From contig JAUNRC010000014.1 in the NCBI GenBank assembly GCA_030535875.1, positions 1 through 36,141 of the forward strand: a stretch of DNA of 36,141 bases, given 5' to 3'. The stretch comes from Akkermansia sp. (GTDB lineage Bacteria; Verrucomicrobiota; Verrucomicrobiia; Verrucomicrobiales; Akkermansiaceae). Below are positions 26,761-35,308 of this stretch, in pieces. The notes below the pieces were generated by a model. It ran no database searches. It worked only from the letters and a program-made list of their open reading frames with translations, and was not told where the DNA came from. The position numbers and the translations under genes are program-made. How positions within the stretch are numbered: the stretch's first letter is position 1; the number at the start of each line of letters is the position of its first letter.

Positions 26761-28032
26761 TCAGTTCCTGCTCTTTCGCAGCAAGGCGGCATAAGCGCCG
26801 TCAGCCTGCTCCCGATGAGGCAAAGCCAGATAATCCTCGAGCAATTCAAACTCCGGATGGTTCTTCAGAAACTGAGCAACAACAGTCTGATCTTCCTCCC
26901 GGTCAATGGAACAGGTGGAATAAACCAGACGACCACCGGGCTTTACTGCCTTGCAGGCACAATCCAAAATGCGAGATTGCAATTCGGCCAAACGCGAAAT
27001 CTCTTCGGGACTTATTCGCCAACGAGCATCGACCCTGCGCTGCAACACACCGCTGTTGCTGCACGGCACATCCAACAGCACGGCATCAAATTGCCCCTGC
27101 CATTTCTCAGGACACGGAGCCGACCAATCATGCAGCGCTACGGTAACATTCTCACCACCGGCGCGTGACAAATTTTCGCGCAACTGCGGGAGCCGATGTT
27201 CCTCGGCATCTGTCGCCAGTAGTTGAATCTTACCTCGCGTTGCAGCAATCATTGCGGCGGATTTACCGCCGGGGGCAGCGCAGGCATCGAGCACCTTCTC
27301 ACCGGGCTGCAGAGCTAACAACGCTACGCAGTAGCGCGTGGAGGGATCTGCTACATATATATTTCCGTTCCGCAGAGCTTCGTGCGGCAAACCGGACGGC
27401 AACCGGTACCAACCGGGAGCTTGCGTCAACTCAGTCCAGTCCTCGGGAATAACAGCAGGAGGATTGAGCGGATTGATACGCGCATACACCGGAGGAGCCT
27501 GCACATTCCATTCCAACATCGGCAATGCTTCCTCCGCGCCAAAATCTGTCATCCAGCGCTCTGCAAGCCAATCAGGTACAGAATAACGTACAGCCGGCGG
27601 CAACGCTGCAAGCTCTTCCGTAAACTCATTTTTTCTTCGCACGGCACTACGCAACATGCCGTTAACTAAACCTCGCACTCTCGGCGGAGCCAGAGCCACT
27701 GTCTCACTGACAGCCGCATGCTCTGCCTTGCGCAGAATAAATAACTGGCACAGGCCGAGCATCACCAGCCAACGCGCAGGCTCCTCAAGCTTACCGGTCG
27801 GGCGGAGGGCTTTGCACAGGTGCTCCAACCAACGGAGATTACGCAATGTTCCGAGGATAATCGCCTGAGCCAAAGCTCGCTCCTGCGCGGGCATATCAGC
27901 ACACTCACGGGCAATCAGAGTCTCAGCAAAGATTCCCCCCTTCCCCCAGCGCTGCAAACAATTCCAGGCAATTCTGCGAGGATTGCGTACAGGTGAAGCG
28001 GCAGACTTGTTATTATGCGCGTTCGTATGCAT
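26761..28032 (-). CDS. rsmB: 16S rRNA m5C967 methyltransferase RsmB
   Basis: This SAM-dependent enzyme (Sun/Fmu family) methylates C967 of 16S rRNA. The 423-aa protein has a NusB-like RNA-binding N-terminus (about 15-140) and a Rossmann methyltransferase domain. The SAM-binding motif is LDACAAPGGKS (248-258). Motif IV is LDVPCSNSGVL with C324, and motif VI is YSTCS with the likely nucleophile C374. It is the last gene of a minus-strand operon, starting 23 nt after the inositol monophosphatase gene. Confidence 0.95.
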   Translation of the reverse strand: MHTNAHNNKSAASPVRNPRRIAWNCLQRWGKGGIFAETLIARECADMPAQERALAQAIILGTLRNLRWLEHLCKALRPTGKLEEPARWLVMLGLCQLFILRKAEHAAVSETVALAPPRVRGLVNGMLRSAVRRKNEFTEELAALPPAVRYSVPDWLAERWMTDFGAEEALPMLEWNVQAPPVYARINPLNPPAVIPEDWTELTQAPGWYRLPSGLPHEALRNGNIYVADPSTRYCVALLALQPGEKVLDACAAPGGKSAAMIAATRGKIQLLATDAEEHRLPQLRENLSRAGGENVTVALHDWSAPCPEKWQGQFDAVLLDVPCSNSGVLQRRVDARWRISPEEISRLAELQSRILDCACKAVKPGGRLVYSTCSIDREEDQTVVAQFLKNHPEFELLEDYLALPHREQADGAYAALLRKSRN

Positions 28033-28055
28033 CTTAAAGAAGAAGTCTATTCATT

Positions 28056-28826
28056 TCAGGACAGCTCAATAGCTTGCGGCAGGGGCAATGCCCCGTTCCA
28101 GGCAATGACGGCACCGCTTCGGGAATCACCTTCGGAAGGTGTAAATTGCAACACTCCGCCGGCGCTCTCCAAAATGACTTTCGCCGCAGCAAAATCCCAC
28201 ACGTTGATGCGATTTTCAATATAAGCATCGAACCGCCCGGCCGCGATGTAACAAAGCGAGAGAGCGGCAGAACCCAATATACGCATCTTCCGAACCTGTG
28301 AGGAAATATGTGCAAACCGTCGAATCCCGGCCTCCCCCGAGCCATCATGACTGCCATGACCGGCAAAAACAACAGCCTCCGCCATACGACTGCGATTCGA
28401 TACATGAATTTCGCGATTATTCAGCATGGCTCTCCCACCGGCCAATGCCGTATAGCACTCATCCTGCATAGGGTCATAGACGCAGCCCAACACCGGTTTA
28501 CCCTTTACCTGAAGAGCTATGCTTACACAAAAAATCGGGATGCCGTAAAAATAATTAACCGTTCCGTCAATAGGGTCGATAATCCAAACATAATCAGCAC
28601 CATCCACCCCGTGCTCACCTTCTTCCCCCAGTATGGCATATTCGGGGAAATCCTGAGAAAGAGAACTGACGATAAGTTGCTGAGTATCGCGGTCTAACTG
28701 AAGTTTCAAATCATGCGGAAGAGCGGCGTTGACCACCTTATCATCAGCAAAGCGCTCACGGAGGAAAGCTCCTGCCGTCATGGCCGCCCTACATGCAGCC
28801 TGCAACTGACTTGTATAATCCGTCAT
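28056..28826 (-). CDS. Inositol monophosphatase family protein (SuhB/CysQ-like)
   Basis: This is a Mg-dependent, Li-sensitive-type sugar or inositol phosphatase of 256 aa. Metal ligands and the active site are seen in ILGEEGEHG (E68/E69), WIIDPIDGTVNY (D84, I86, D87, G88, T89) and NVWDFAAAKVILESAGG near the C-terminus (the WDxAA motif). The substrate could be inositol-1-phosphate, another sugar phosphate, or 3'-phosphoadenosine phosphate; sequence alone does not decide. In E. coli SuhB also acts in rRNA antitermination, which would suit the neighbouring rsmB, but that is only suggestive. The start overlaps the PBP stop by ATGA, indicating translational coupling. Confidence 0.92.
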   Translation of the reverse strand: MTDYTSQLQAACRAAMTAGAFLRERFADDKVVNAALPHDLKLQLDRDTQQLIVSSLSQDFPEYAILGEEGEHGVDGADYVWIIDPIDGTVNYFYGIPIFCVSIALQVKGKPVLGCVYDPMQDECYTALAGGRAMLNNREIHVSNRSRMAEAVVFAGHGSHDGSGEAGIRRFAHISSQVRKMRILGSAALSLCYIAAGRFDAYIENRINVWDFAAAKVILESAGGVLQFTPSEGDSRSGAVIAWNGALPLPQAIELS

Positions 28827-30709
28827 GATTTATCTTTATCTTTGTTGCGAGCCCGAAGACAGGCACGGGCTTCGCTATGTATTTCACGTGCCAGACAATA
28901 GGCGGCGCGCTTCATCAGACCTTCCATGCGCTTACCTGACGGCATATCGGAGGGATCGTCATAACCCATCCATACGAAAACCGCCGCTCCCTTTTCATTG
29001 AAAACCATGCACATCACTCCGTGATTTTCGGGCAACACTTCATTAAGAATAACCAGTTGTCCTTCCACTTGATCAAAAGGAGGGAGCTTGGCCACAGCGG
29101 TTGCGCCCTCACGGCGAATGTACTCGGCAGCATTCTCCGAGGCCTGTGAATAAAGGAGCTTCTGGCCCCGACTCCATACACGGTTCACCAATCGGAAATG
29201 ATAATCACGCCCCTGATTCAGAATATCAAAAAGCACACGGGCCAAATCAATGCGGCGCATCTTAAATTGCCCGGTATAAAGTTCCATCTCCTTCTTACGG
29301 GGGGGAAGTTCAATGCCGAGATTGAGCTTCTTATAAAATGTACTGACAACATCATAGCCCAAACTCATACCGGTCACATCAGCCTTGTTGGCAACAATAT
29401 GAGCATTGTCAACACCGGGCAGGCAGGCACAGGAGAAAAGAAGCGGCGACACAGCTCTGCCGGGCATGCACATTTCCTGCCATCTGTCCTTGCCGTCTAC
29501 GGCACTTCGCCCGGAGAGTAAGGCCAACACGCGCCCCTTGTTATCTCGGCGGGCATCCACCGCAAGCACACAGCACTGAAGCACCCCCGTAAGGTCATTG
29601 TCCATACCGCGAATCTTCATGTTCGCCGGACGTTGAATTCCCTCATAAAATTTCCGCAAACGCTGAGCCTCACTCTCATTTGCGTTAAGAATAGGCAACC
29701 ATTCATCGGGGAATGAACCGGGACGCTCCACAGCTACCAAAGCACGCTCCATAGCCTGTTCAACCTTTTGCTGCAAGGGAAGATCAAGATTAGTCACAAC
29801 ACCGATTCCGCCGGTATTTTCCCCGAGTTCATCGCGCAATTCCTCCAACTCACGCTGAACCCACATGGAAGAATACGAAGCCACCGATTGCAAACGCTTA
29901 TCGGCTGCGACCAGCTTAATGGGTTCGGCCACGGCATTGTCATGCTCCTCCTGAGTTATCATTTCAAGAGCAAGCATGCGCGCCAACGTCTCACGCTTCA
30001 CCCCCATGGCATTCTCCATGTCCGTAACAGGATTACAAAGTGAGGGAGCCCTCACCAGACCGGCAATGGTGGCGCATTCCACCAAATTGAGCTCGGATAC
30101 ATGTTTACCGAAATAACGCGATGCCGCAGCCGCTATACCATAGCAATTCTGTCCGAAATAAATACGGTTGAGGTACTGAGTCAGGATAATCTTCTTATCA
30201 TACTCACGCTCAATACGCTGTGCCAGCATAGCCTCCAGCATCTTACGGTCGAAGGTTTTGTCGTGCATTTCATACACATTACGCGTGAGCTGCATCGTGA
30301 TGGTGGAAGCCCCCTGCTCGATGCTCATAGAAGTAACATTTCGGATAACGGAACGAATCACGGAGGAATAAACCACCCCTCCATGTTCAAAGAAGTTCTC
30401 ATCTTCGCGCGCTACGAAGGCATTGATAAGATGCTGCGGCAGGTCCTCCCACCGCACGGGATTGAGCTCATCATCACTCAATGTTCCGATGGATGTATTG
30501 TTACAATCGTAGAGAGTACTCACTCCGCCGCCGGCCACAACTCGTTTCAAATCGAACTGACGGGCTCGATAGGAGTACACAATGAACACCATGAGCACCG
30601 CCAGTACAAAGAAGAGCAGTACACCGCCGAGAGCAAACAGCTTCTTCTGTCCTATGCTCAGGACATGGTACCAACGCTTACGCCGATTTTCTCCGCGAGA
30701 GTAGAACAT
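28823..30709 (-). CDS. Class A PBP-type glycosyltransferase with degenerate transpeptidase domain
   Basis: The 628-aa protein has a short cytoplasmic tail, one TM helix (about 26-46) and a GT51 peptidoglycan glycosyltransferase domain (about 75-240). That domain has all its motifs: AREDENFFEHGG with catalytic E102, QGASTITMQLTRN (132-144) and KKIILTQYLNRIYFGQNCYGI. It should polymerise glycan strands from lipid II. The region after ~300 follows the class A transpeptidase layout (VLAVDARRDNKGRVLALLSG, then VFVWMGYDDPSDM), but the catalytic residues are gone. Where PGSxxKP is expected it reads PGRAVSPLLF (416-425), losing Ser and Lys, and the KTG position reads KLPP (541-544). It is therefore probably a monofunctional polymerase carrying a pseudo-transpeptidase. 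The gene lies 17 nt after the TPR gene and overlaps the next by 4 nt. Confidence 0.92.
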   Translation of the reverse strand: MFYSRGENRRKRWYHVLSIGQKKLFALGGVLLFFVLAVLMVFIVYSYRARQFDLKRVVAGGGVSTLYDCNNTSIGTLSDDELNPVRWEDLPQHLINAFVAREDENFFEHGGVVYSSVIRSVIRNVTSMSIEQGASTITMQLTRNVYEMHDKTFDRKMLEAMLAQRIEREYDKKIILTQYLNRIYFGQNCYGIAAAASRYFGKHVSELNLVECATIAGLVRAPSLCNPVTDMENAMGVKRETLARMLALEMITQEEHDNAVAEPIKLVAADKRLQSVASYSSMWVQRELEELRDELGENTGGIGVVTNLDLPLQQKVEQAMERALVAVERPGSFPDEWLPILNANESEAQRLRKFYEGIQRPANMKIRGMDNDLTGVLQCCVLAVDARRDNKGRVLALLSGRSAVDGKDRWQEMCMPGRAVSPLLFSCACLPGVDNAHIVANKADVTGMSLGYDVVSTFYKKLNLGIELPPRKKEMELYTGQFKMRRIDLARVLFDILNQGRDYHFRLVNRVWSRGQKLLYSQASENAAEYIRREGATAVAKLPPFDQVEGQLVILNEVLPENHGVMCMVFNEKGAAVFVWMGYDDPSDMPSGKRMEGLMKRAAYCLAREIHSEARACLRARNKDKDKS

Positions 30710-30726
30710 CGTTCCGGATTTGCTGC

Positions 30727-33192
30727 TTATTTATTGTCGTGCATTTTCATGAACACGGAGGTGTTCGGGTCAGGCAACCAATTGGGGAACTCCTTCCCGA
30801 GAGCATCCTCATACTGAGCAGCCTCACCGGCACGCTCACAGCGGCGCAAAGCATTGGAAATCTTAAAGAGAGCCATGGGCTTGAGGTCTTTATCGCTCAC
30901 CACATTAGCCGTACGACCATAATATTTCGCAGCTTCGGCAAACTGACGCTCAGCATAGTAAGCATCGCCCAGAGTGATGAACATCGACGACTTTATGGGG
31001 CCGTCAATTCCGAGGGCAATGGCCTCCTCACAGAGTTTCCGGGCTTCTTCCGCGCGATTGACGCCGATGAGCAGCAAAGCCTTGTCACGCATTCCCTCAG
31101 CCTTGCGGTAAGGTTGAGTCTCCAGGGCGACATAGTGCTCAGCAGCTTCGAGTCCGCGCTCATACTGGCGCAATTCCAGGCGGGAACGCGCAAGAGTCTT
31201 CCACACAAGCGGCTCAACGGCTGCGCGCTCCTTCTCCGTACCATCGGCTGCCGTGTATTTTTCACGGGGAGCGCGGGCAACGGCATCGGACAGGTACTTG
31301 TCGGCATCCAGATAACGCTTGCTCTGGTAGCACATCCAACCGCACCAGCGCGGTACAGCCGGCGGCAGTGCATTATACGAAGCGGAGTTGTTACGCTCAA
31401 GCGTGACCAAAGCCTCGCGAAGATTCTCGGCATCTTTCAACTTAAAATAGCAGTTGACCAAGCTCTGGTCCACCACGGCTCCGTATTGCTCGGGATTAAG
31501 TGTACGAGCCTCCCGGAAGTGAGGAATGGCCGCAGCGGGGTTACTCTCATAATGAGCGCGAGCAATATTATAATGAGCTTCTGCAATGGCCGCAGGCTTC
31601 ACTCCGCGATTAGCACATTTGATAAGCCCCTCATAATAAGTAATCATCTTAGCGGGGTTCTTATCGGCGGTAGCCTGTGCAGCCTTCTGCCAACACATCG
31701 GTACTGCGGGTGACTGCGGATATTCATTAATCACGCGCTCAAAATCCTTCAGGGCTGCCTCGATGTTATTATTCTTAACCAACAGACTACCGCGCAGAGC
31801 CAGAGCATCGGGTATGCGCAAGTCCTGCCCATAAGTACTGATGAAAGTATTGAGAGTGGAAAGAGGGTCACCGGTTCCGCTCTGAGTGGAGCACCATGCT
31901 TTCTTGTACATGGCATCGGCGCGCACGCCCTCCGGCAAATTATCGAAGTTAATGGCCTCGAACTGACGGGCAGCCTCCGGCACATCAGCCATCATCATGC
32001 GGTCAGCATACATCAGACGCACTAAATCGTTCACAGGCAGATTCACCGTGCTCTGCCCCACAGCGGCGTATGTATTGAGGTAGCGCTGCGCCAAGGAGAA
32101 GAAATTGACGCTTCGGGTCTGCTGTGCGCACACAAGGCGACGATAAGCGGCATCTGCCGCAAGCGCCGTACGAGGTTGAGCCTGCTCTGCCACTTCAAAC
32201 CACTGAGCAGCTCGGGAATAATTACGCAACTCCATGAAAGACTGACCGACAATAATAGCGCGGCGCGCCTCGCGAGCAGGATCATCAAGCTGAGCATAAC
32301 TGCTCGACACCTGACGCACCACCCCCTCATAGTCTTTCTTTTTATACAGGTTGAGGAGTGTCTCCATCTGTGCCTCGCCGGCATATCGCTCCATGCCGGA
32401 CAGCCCGGACAGCTTAGCATAGAGAGCCTGAGCCTCCTCCGGCTTGCCCAATTGCGAGGCCAGACGCGCAGCCTGAAGAGTGGCCATACCACGCATGCCG
32501 CTCTCTACTCCGTCGCGCTTCAACAAAAGCGTAAAGAAAGAATAGGCCTCGGCGTGCTGCCCTTCCTCAGTCTTCATCTGAGCCAAGGCATAGAGCGAGG
32601 CATTGGCAACAGCCGGAGCAACATTACGCTCCGCCTGCAAACTTTTAAAACGTTCCTCAGCCTCCTTCTTCTGACCCAGTTGCAGATGAGCCCGGCCCAA
32701 ACGATAAATAGCATCGTTGCGCAGGTCAGCGCGATGAGACTCCCGGGCCGTAATGAGATAATAGTTGCGAGCCTTCTCCCACAGATTACGAGAGGAGGCT
32801 TGCATAGCCAATTTATAAGCTGCTGCAGCGGCAAATTCTCCGCCATTTCGGCGTCCGGCTACTTTTTCCAAAGTGGCATCCGACCCTGCCTTATCACCGG
32901 CCTCCTCCTGACAGACAGCCTGAAGATACTGAGCCTTGGCGACATGAGCGGATTTCGGGAAGTCCTTCACGAAATCACCGAAGAGGACAGCCGCACGCTC
33001 CATTCCCTGACGGCGTGACTGGGCATCCATCCCGGGCTGACGGGCCTGAACGTAGAGATGCTCGGCTATAGCGTAAGAATCTTCCTCACGATTTACAACA
33101 AGTGCATCGTCCTCTGTCTGCTGAGCGTGCACGGCAGGTAGGGGCAGCAGCCCGAACACAAGCATTCCGAAAAGTGATTTATTCATGGTCAT
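30727..33192 (-). CDS. Secreted TPR-repeat protein, CpoB/YbgF-like context
   Basis: The 821-aa protein has a cleavable signal peptide (MTMNKSLFGMLVFGLLPLPAVHA, cut before QQ). A second ATG two codons in is equally possible. The rest is built from tandem TPR-like helix pairs, recognisable by recurring A-x-x-Y/F-x-x-A and YP spacings (for example KAQYLQAVCQEEAGDKAGS, RNDAIYRLGRAHLQLGQKKEAEERF and DAYYAERQFAEAAKYYG). Such proteins are periplasmic scaffolds. The nearest functional precedent by context is CpoB, a TPR protein encoded with tolQRA-pal that couples Tol to PBP1B. Here the gene lies between exbD/tolR (78 nt upstream, with a terminator-like hairpin between them) and a class A PBP (17 nt downstream). 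It is far larger than CpoB (about 250 aa). Confidence 0.88.
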   Translation of the reverse strand: MTMNKSLFGMLVFGLLPLPAVHAQQTEDDALVVNREEDSYAIAEHLYVQARQPGMDAQSRRQGMERAAVLFGDFVKDFPKSAHVAKAQYLQAVCQEEAGDKAGSDATLEKVAGRRNGGEFAAAAAYKLAMQASSRNLWEKARNYYLITARESHRADLRNDAIYRLGRAHLQLGQKKEAEERFKSLQAERNVAPAVANASLYALAQMKTEEGQHAEAYSFFTLLLKRDGVESGMRGMATLQAARLASQLGKPEEAQALYAKLSGLSGMERYAGEAQMETLLNLYKKKDYEGVVRQVSSSYAQLDDPAREARRAIIVGQSFMELRNYSRAAQWFEVAEQAQPRTALAADAAYRRLVCAQQTRSVNFFSLAQRYLNTYAAVGQSTVNLPVNDLVRLMYADRMMMADVPEAARQFEAINFDNLPEGVRADAMYKKAWCSTQSGTGDPLSTLNTFISTYGQDLRIPDALALRGSLLVKNNNIEAALKDFERVINEYPQSPAVPMCWQKAAQATADKNPAKMITYYEGLIKCANRGVKPAAIAEAHYNIARAHYESNPAAAIPHFREARTLNPEQYGAVVDQSLVNCYFKLKDAENLREALVTLERNNSASYNALPPAVPRWCGWMCYQSKRYLDADKYLSDAVARAPREKYTAADGTEKERAAVEPLVWKTLARSRLELRQYERGLEAAEHYVALETQPYRKAEGMRDKALLLIGVNRAEEARKLCEEAIALGIDGPIKSSMFITLGDAYYAERQFAEAAKYYGRTANVVSDKDLKPMALFKISNALRRCERAGEAAQYEDALGKEFPNWLPDPNTSVFMKMHDNK

Positions 33193-33245
33193 AGCAGATT
33201 AAGTTTCTGAAAGTTTATAGGGTAAGCGGCCTGCACGGCGGCTAT

Positions 33246-33295
33246 GAAAAAACGGCAGATGCCGCAGCCCTCACTGAGCGACCTTAGGCATCTGC
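33246..33295 (-). terminator. Terminator-like hairpin straddling the exbD stop codon
   Basis: On the minus strand GCAGATGCC (33287-33295, inside exbD) pairs perfectly with GGCATCTGC (33255-33263) around a 23-nt loop that contains the exbD stop codon. CGTTTTTT follows. A translating ribosome would block the stem, so it may attenuate transcription into the TPR-PBP genes. Confidence 0.65.
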
Positions 33296-33705
33296 TTGGA
33301 AAAGCTGACGTTGTATACACCGGCCTTGGTACAGGTAGAAATCACGTCGGCTACTTTCTGCCACCGCATTTCAGCATCTCCTCGTATACGTACCGGCTGG
33401 TGCTCATTGAGTCGCACCTGACGGCGCAGGCGCTGCTCAAGAGCCTCGAGCGAGAACACCTCGCGGTCAATCGTGATAACGAGCTTACCATCGGCTTCCT
33501 CACGAGCGTTGATGATGATTTCATCTATGGCACGCGAGGCTTCTTCTGTCGTCTTGGGTGCCGTCGGCACCTTCACCTTAAGGTCCTGCTCATTGAGAAT
33601 GAACTTCTGAGTGACCACAAAGAAGATAAGCAGCAGGAACACGACATCCAGCATCGGAGCAAGCTGGAAGCCGATGGGCTCGGGTATCTTCGCATTGATT
33701 TTCAT
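33271..33705 (-). CDS. ExbD/TolR-type proton-channel subunit
   Basis: The 144-aa protein has a short cytoplasmic N-terminus, one TM helix (about 16-34) and a periplasmic alpha/beta domain. The key membrane Asp is D20 in APMLDVVFLLLIFF, the proton-binding residue of ExbD/TolR. With the MotA/TolQ/ExbB protein upstream it forms an inner-membrane motor that uses proton-motive force. The ATG at 33705 is preferred over a TTG at 33729 that overlaps the exbB stop. No tonB, tolA or pal is visible nearby, so TonB-energising versus Tol-like function is open; the TPR-PBP neighbours favour a Tol-like envelope role. Confidence 0.92.
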   Translation of the reverse strand: MKINAKIPEPIGFQLAPMLDVVFLLLIFFVVTQKFILNEQDLKVKVPTAPKTTEEASRAIDEIIINAREEADGKLVITIDREVFSLEALEQRLRRQVRLNEHQPVRIRGDAEMRWQKVADVISTCTKAGVYNVSFSKQMPKVAQ

Positions 33706-33725
33706 GGGCAAACGATAGGCTACTA

Positions 33726-34481
33726 TCAATAATCATCCTCCATCATCTCACTGCGAGCGCCCTTCTGAGCGATGCTGCCCAATCGCTGCTCACGGTCAGC
33801 CTGAACGGCCAGCACGGAAAGGATGTGGGTGATGGCCACCTCCATATCGGTAATGTGCTTCTGAATGCGGTTACGGAAGACGGCGTAGGCAAGCATACAG
33901 GGAATAGCCAGCACCAGACCGCCGGCCGTCGTAATCATAGCCTCGGAAATGCCGCTTGCCATCTGCATCTGCTTAACACCTTCGAAATTACCCTGAGCCA
34001 TTTCCCAGAAGGTATCCATCATACCCAGCACCGTACCGAGCAGACCAACCATGGGAGCGATAGAACCGATATCGGAGAGCCAGTTAATCTGGCGAGTAAG
34101 AATGTTAGCCTGACGAGTACCCTCAGCGGAGGCTACTTCACGCACGGCATCCATGTTCGCTCTGAGGTTGCGCTGCATGAACATCACTATCACGTGAACG
34201 GTGCGTGCAAAGCTCGAACCGTCGCGCTCACACAAGCTCAGCAAACCGCCATAGTCCTTGCGGCGGATGTACGACTCAACGGAAAGAACAATATCCCGAG
34301 GCAACACAGCAGATGCACGAGTGGTCCAGAGGCACACAAACACAGCCATCAACGCAATAAATGACAGCGCCAGCAGACCATACATCAACGGACCGCCCTT
34401 CTCAAAAATTTCAAAAACATCAAATCCTGCGGTACTCTCCGCAGTCTTGACAGCCTGACCTAATATAATCATCGTCTGCAT
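33726..34481 (-). CDS. MotA/TolQ/ExbB proton-channel family protein
   Basis: The protein has about 251 aa and three TM segments: about 33-52 (YGLLALSFIALMAVFVCLW), about 138-158 (IGSIAPMVGLLGTVLGMMDTF) and about 181-200 (TTAGGLVLAIPCMLAYAVF). A cytoplasmic loop lies between TM1 and TM2. The conserved APMVGLLGTVLGM helix is the TolQ/ExbB signature. The ATG at 34481 is chosen over a TTG at 34505, which overlaps the -10 box; another ATG lies three codons further in. A near-consensus promoter lies 12 nt ahead. It heads the operon exbB-exbD-TPR-pbp-imp-rsmB. Confidence 0.93.
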   Translation of the reverse strand: MQTMIILGQAVKTAESTAGFDVFEIFEKGGPLMYGLLALSFIALMAVFVCLWTTRASAVLPRDIVLSVESYIRRKDYGGLLSLCERDGSSFARTVHVIVMFMQRNLRANMDAVREVASAEGTRQANILTRQINWLSDIGSIAPMVGLLGTVLGMMDTFWEMAQGNFEGVKQMQMASGISEAMITTAGGLVLAIPCMLAYAVFRNRIQKHITDMEVAITHILSVLAVQADREQRLGSIAQKGARSEMMEDDY

Positions 34482-34493
34482 AAGCTCGCGCGC

Positions 34494-34522
34494 ATTATAT
34501 GACAATCAATGACAGATTGCAA
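34494..34522 (-). promoter_or_regulatory. Strong promoter of the exbB/tolQ operon
   Basis: On the minus strand: TTGCAA (34517-34522), 17-nt spacer, perfect TATAAT (34494-34499), 12 nt to the ATG. There is no Shine-Dalgarno site between. Confidence 0.75.
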
Positions 34523-34567
34523 GATGATTAACTGTCTGCATACGTTTTTTTACAGAAGCAAAGCAAA

Positions 34568-35302
34568 TTACAGCACCGGCATGCCGGCCGGTTTCAGGTC
34601 ATCGCGAATTTCAAAGTTGTAGGAATAGAGCGTACCCGGCTCTGCAAGGTAGTAGTGCCACCATTCCGTATGATAATTCTTCATACCGGCTTTCTGCATG
34701 ATATCTCTGAGTTTCAATCGGTTTGCCCTCAGTTCAGAGGAAACAAGAGGACTTTCCGTTGCAGAGGAGACATCGAGTAAATCATGATGTCCGCCCATAT
34801 CAAGCTCTTTGCCGGAACGGAGGTCAAACAAGGTAATATCCACGGCTATTCCCCAGCTATGCTCTGAGATGTCACCTATATATTTTCCGTCATAAATCCC
34901 CTGCTTCGTAATGTTAGGATAAAAGCGGGACTTCATGCTCTCATCATCAGTTCGCGACCATTTACGGAAATCATCCATGGCGCAGGCGGGCCGATAGGCA
35001 TCCCACACGAGAAGCCCCAACCCCTGCCCGGCAGCAAGTTCAGCAGCTTTCTTCATGGCCAGCGCTGTATCCTCACGCAAAATCGCGCGCGTGCCGGCAT
35101 AGCCTGCTATCGGACGCCCCACAAAATTATCCTCGCCTCGGTACTTCAAGTCCACCCGAACAGTCGGCGCAACAGTGTCCAGATAACAAAACCCTACCGG
35201 CAAACTCTCACTCTTCATGGGAGCGGTATAAGGGTCATACGGAGCACACTGACTCAACAGAGCCCCCCCCACCACCGCAAGCAACAACGCAATTTTCTTC
35301 AT
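34568..35302 (-). CDS. D-Ala-D-Ala dipeptidase (VanX/DdpX family), putative lipoprotein
   Basis: This is a zinc dipeptidase of the M15D type, 244 aa. Zinc ligands are H148 and D155 (SEHSWGIAVDIT) and H216 (EWWHY), with catalytic E213. R104 in WDAYRP matches the conserved substrate-binding Arg. An N-terminal signal (MKKIALLLAVVGGALLSQC) indicates export and likely lipidation at C19, although Gln at -1 is unusual for a lipobox. As an exported enzyme it would act on D-Ala-D-Ala or released cell-wall peptides in the periplasm, unlike cytosolic VanX of glycopeptide resistance operons. No vanH, vanA, vanR or vanS genes are nearby, so it is better read as wall recycling or nutrient use than resistance. 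It has its own promoter and is likely leaderless. Confidence 0.93.
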   Translation of the reverse strand: MKKIALLLAVVGGALLSQCAPYDPYTAPMKSESLPVGFCYLDTVAPTVRVDLKYRGEDNFVGRPIAGYAGTRAILREDTALAMKKAAELAAGQGLGLLVWDAYRPACAMDDFRKWSRTDDESMKSRFYPNITKQGIYDGKYIGDISEHSWGIAVDITLFDLRSGKELDMGGHHDLLDVSSATESPLVSSELRANRLKLRDIMQKAGMKNYHTEWWHYYLAEPGTLYSYNFEIRDDLKPAGMPVL

Positions 35303-35308
35303 AGCGAC

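Noticed and set aside
34568..35302. Glycopeptide resistance locus
   Set aside because: Only a VanX-type dipeptidase is present, with an export signal, and no ligase, dehydrogenase or two-component regulator is nearby.
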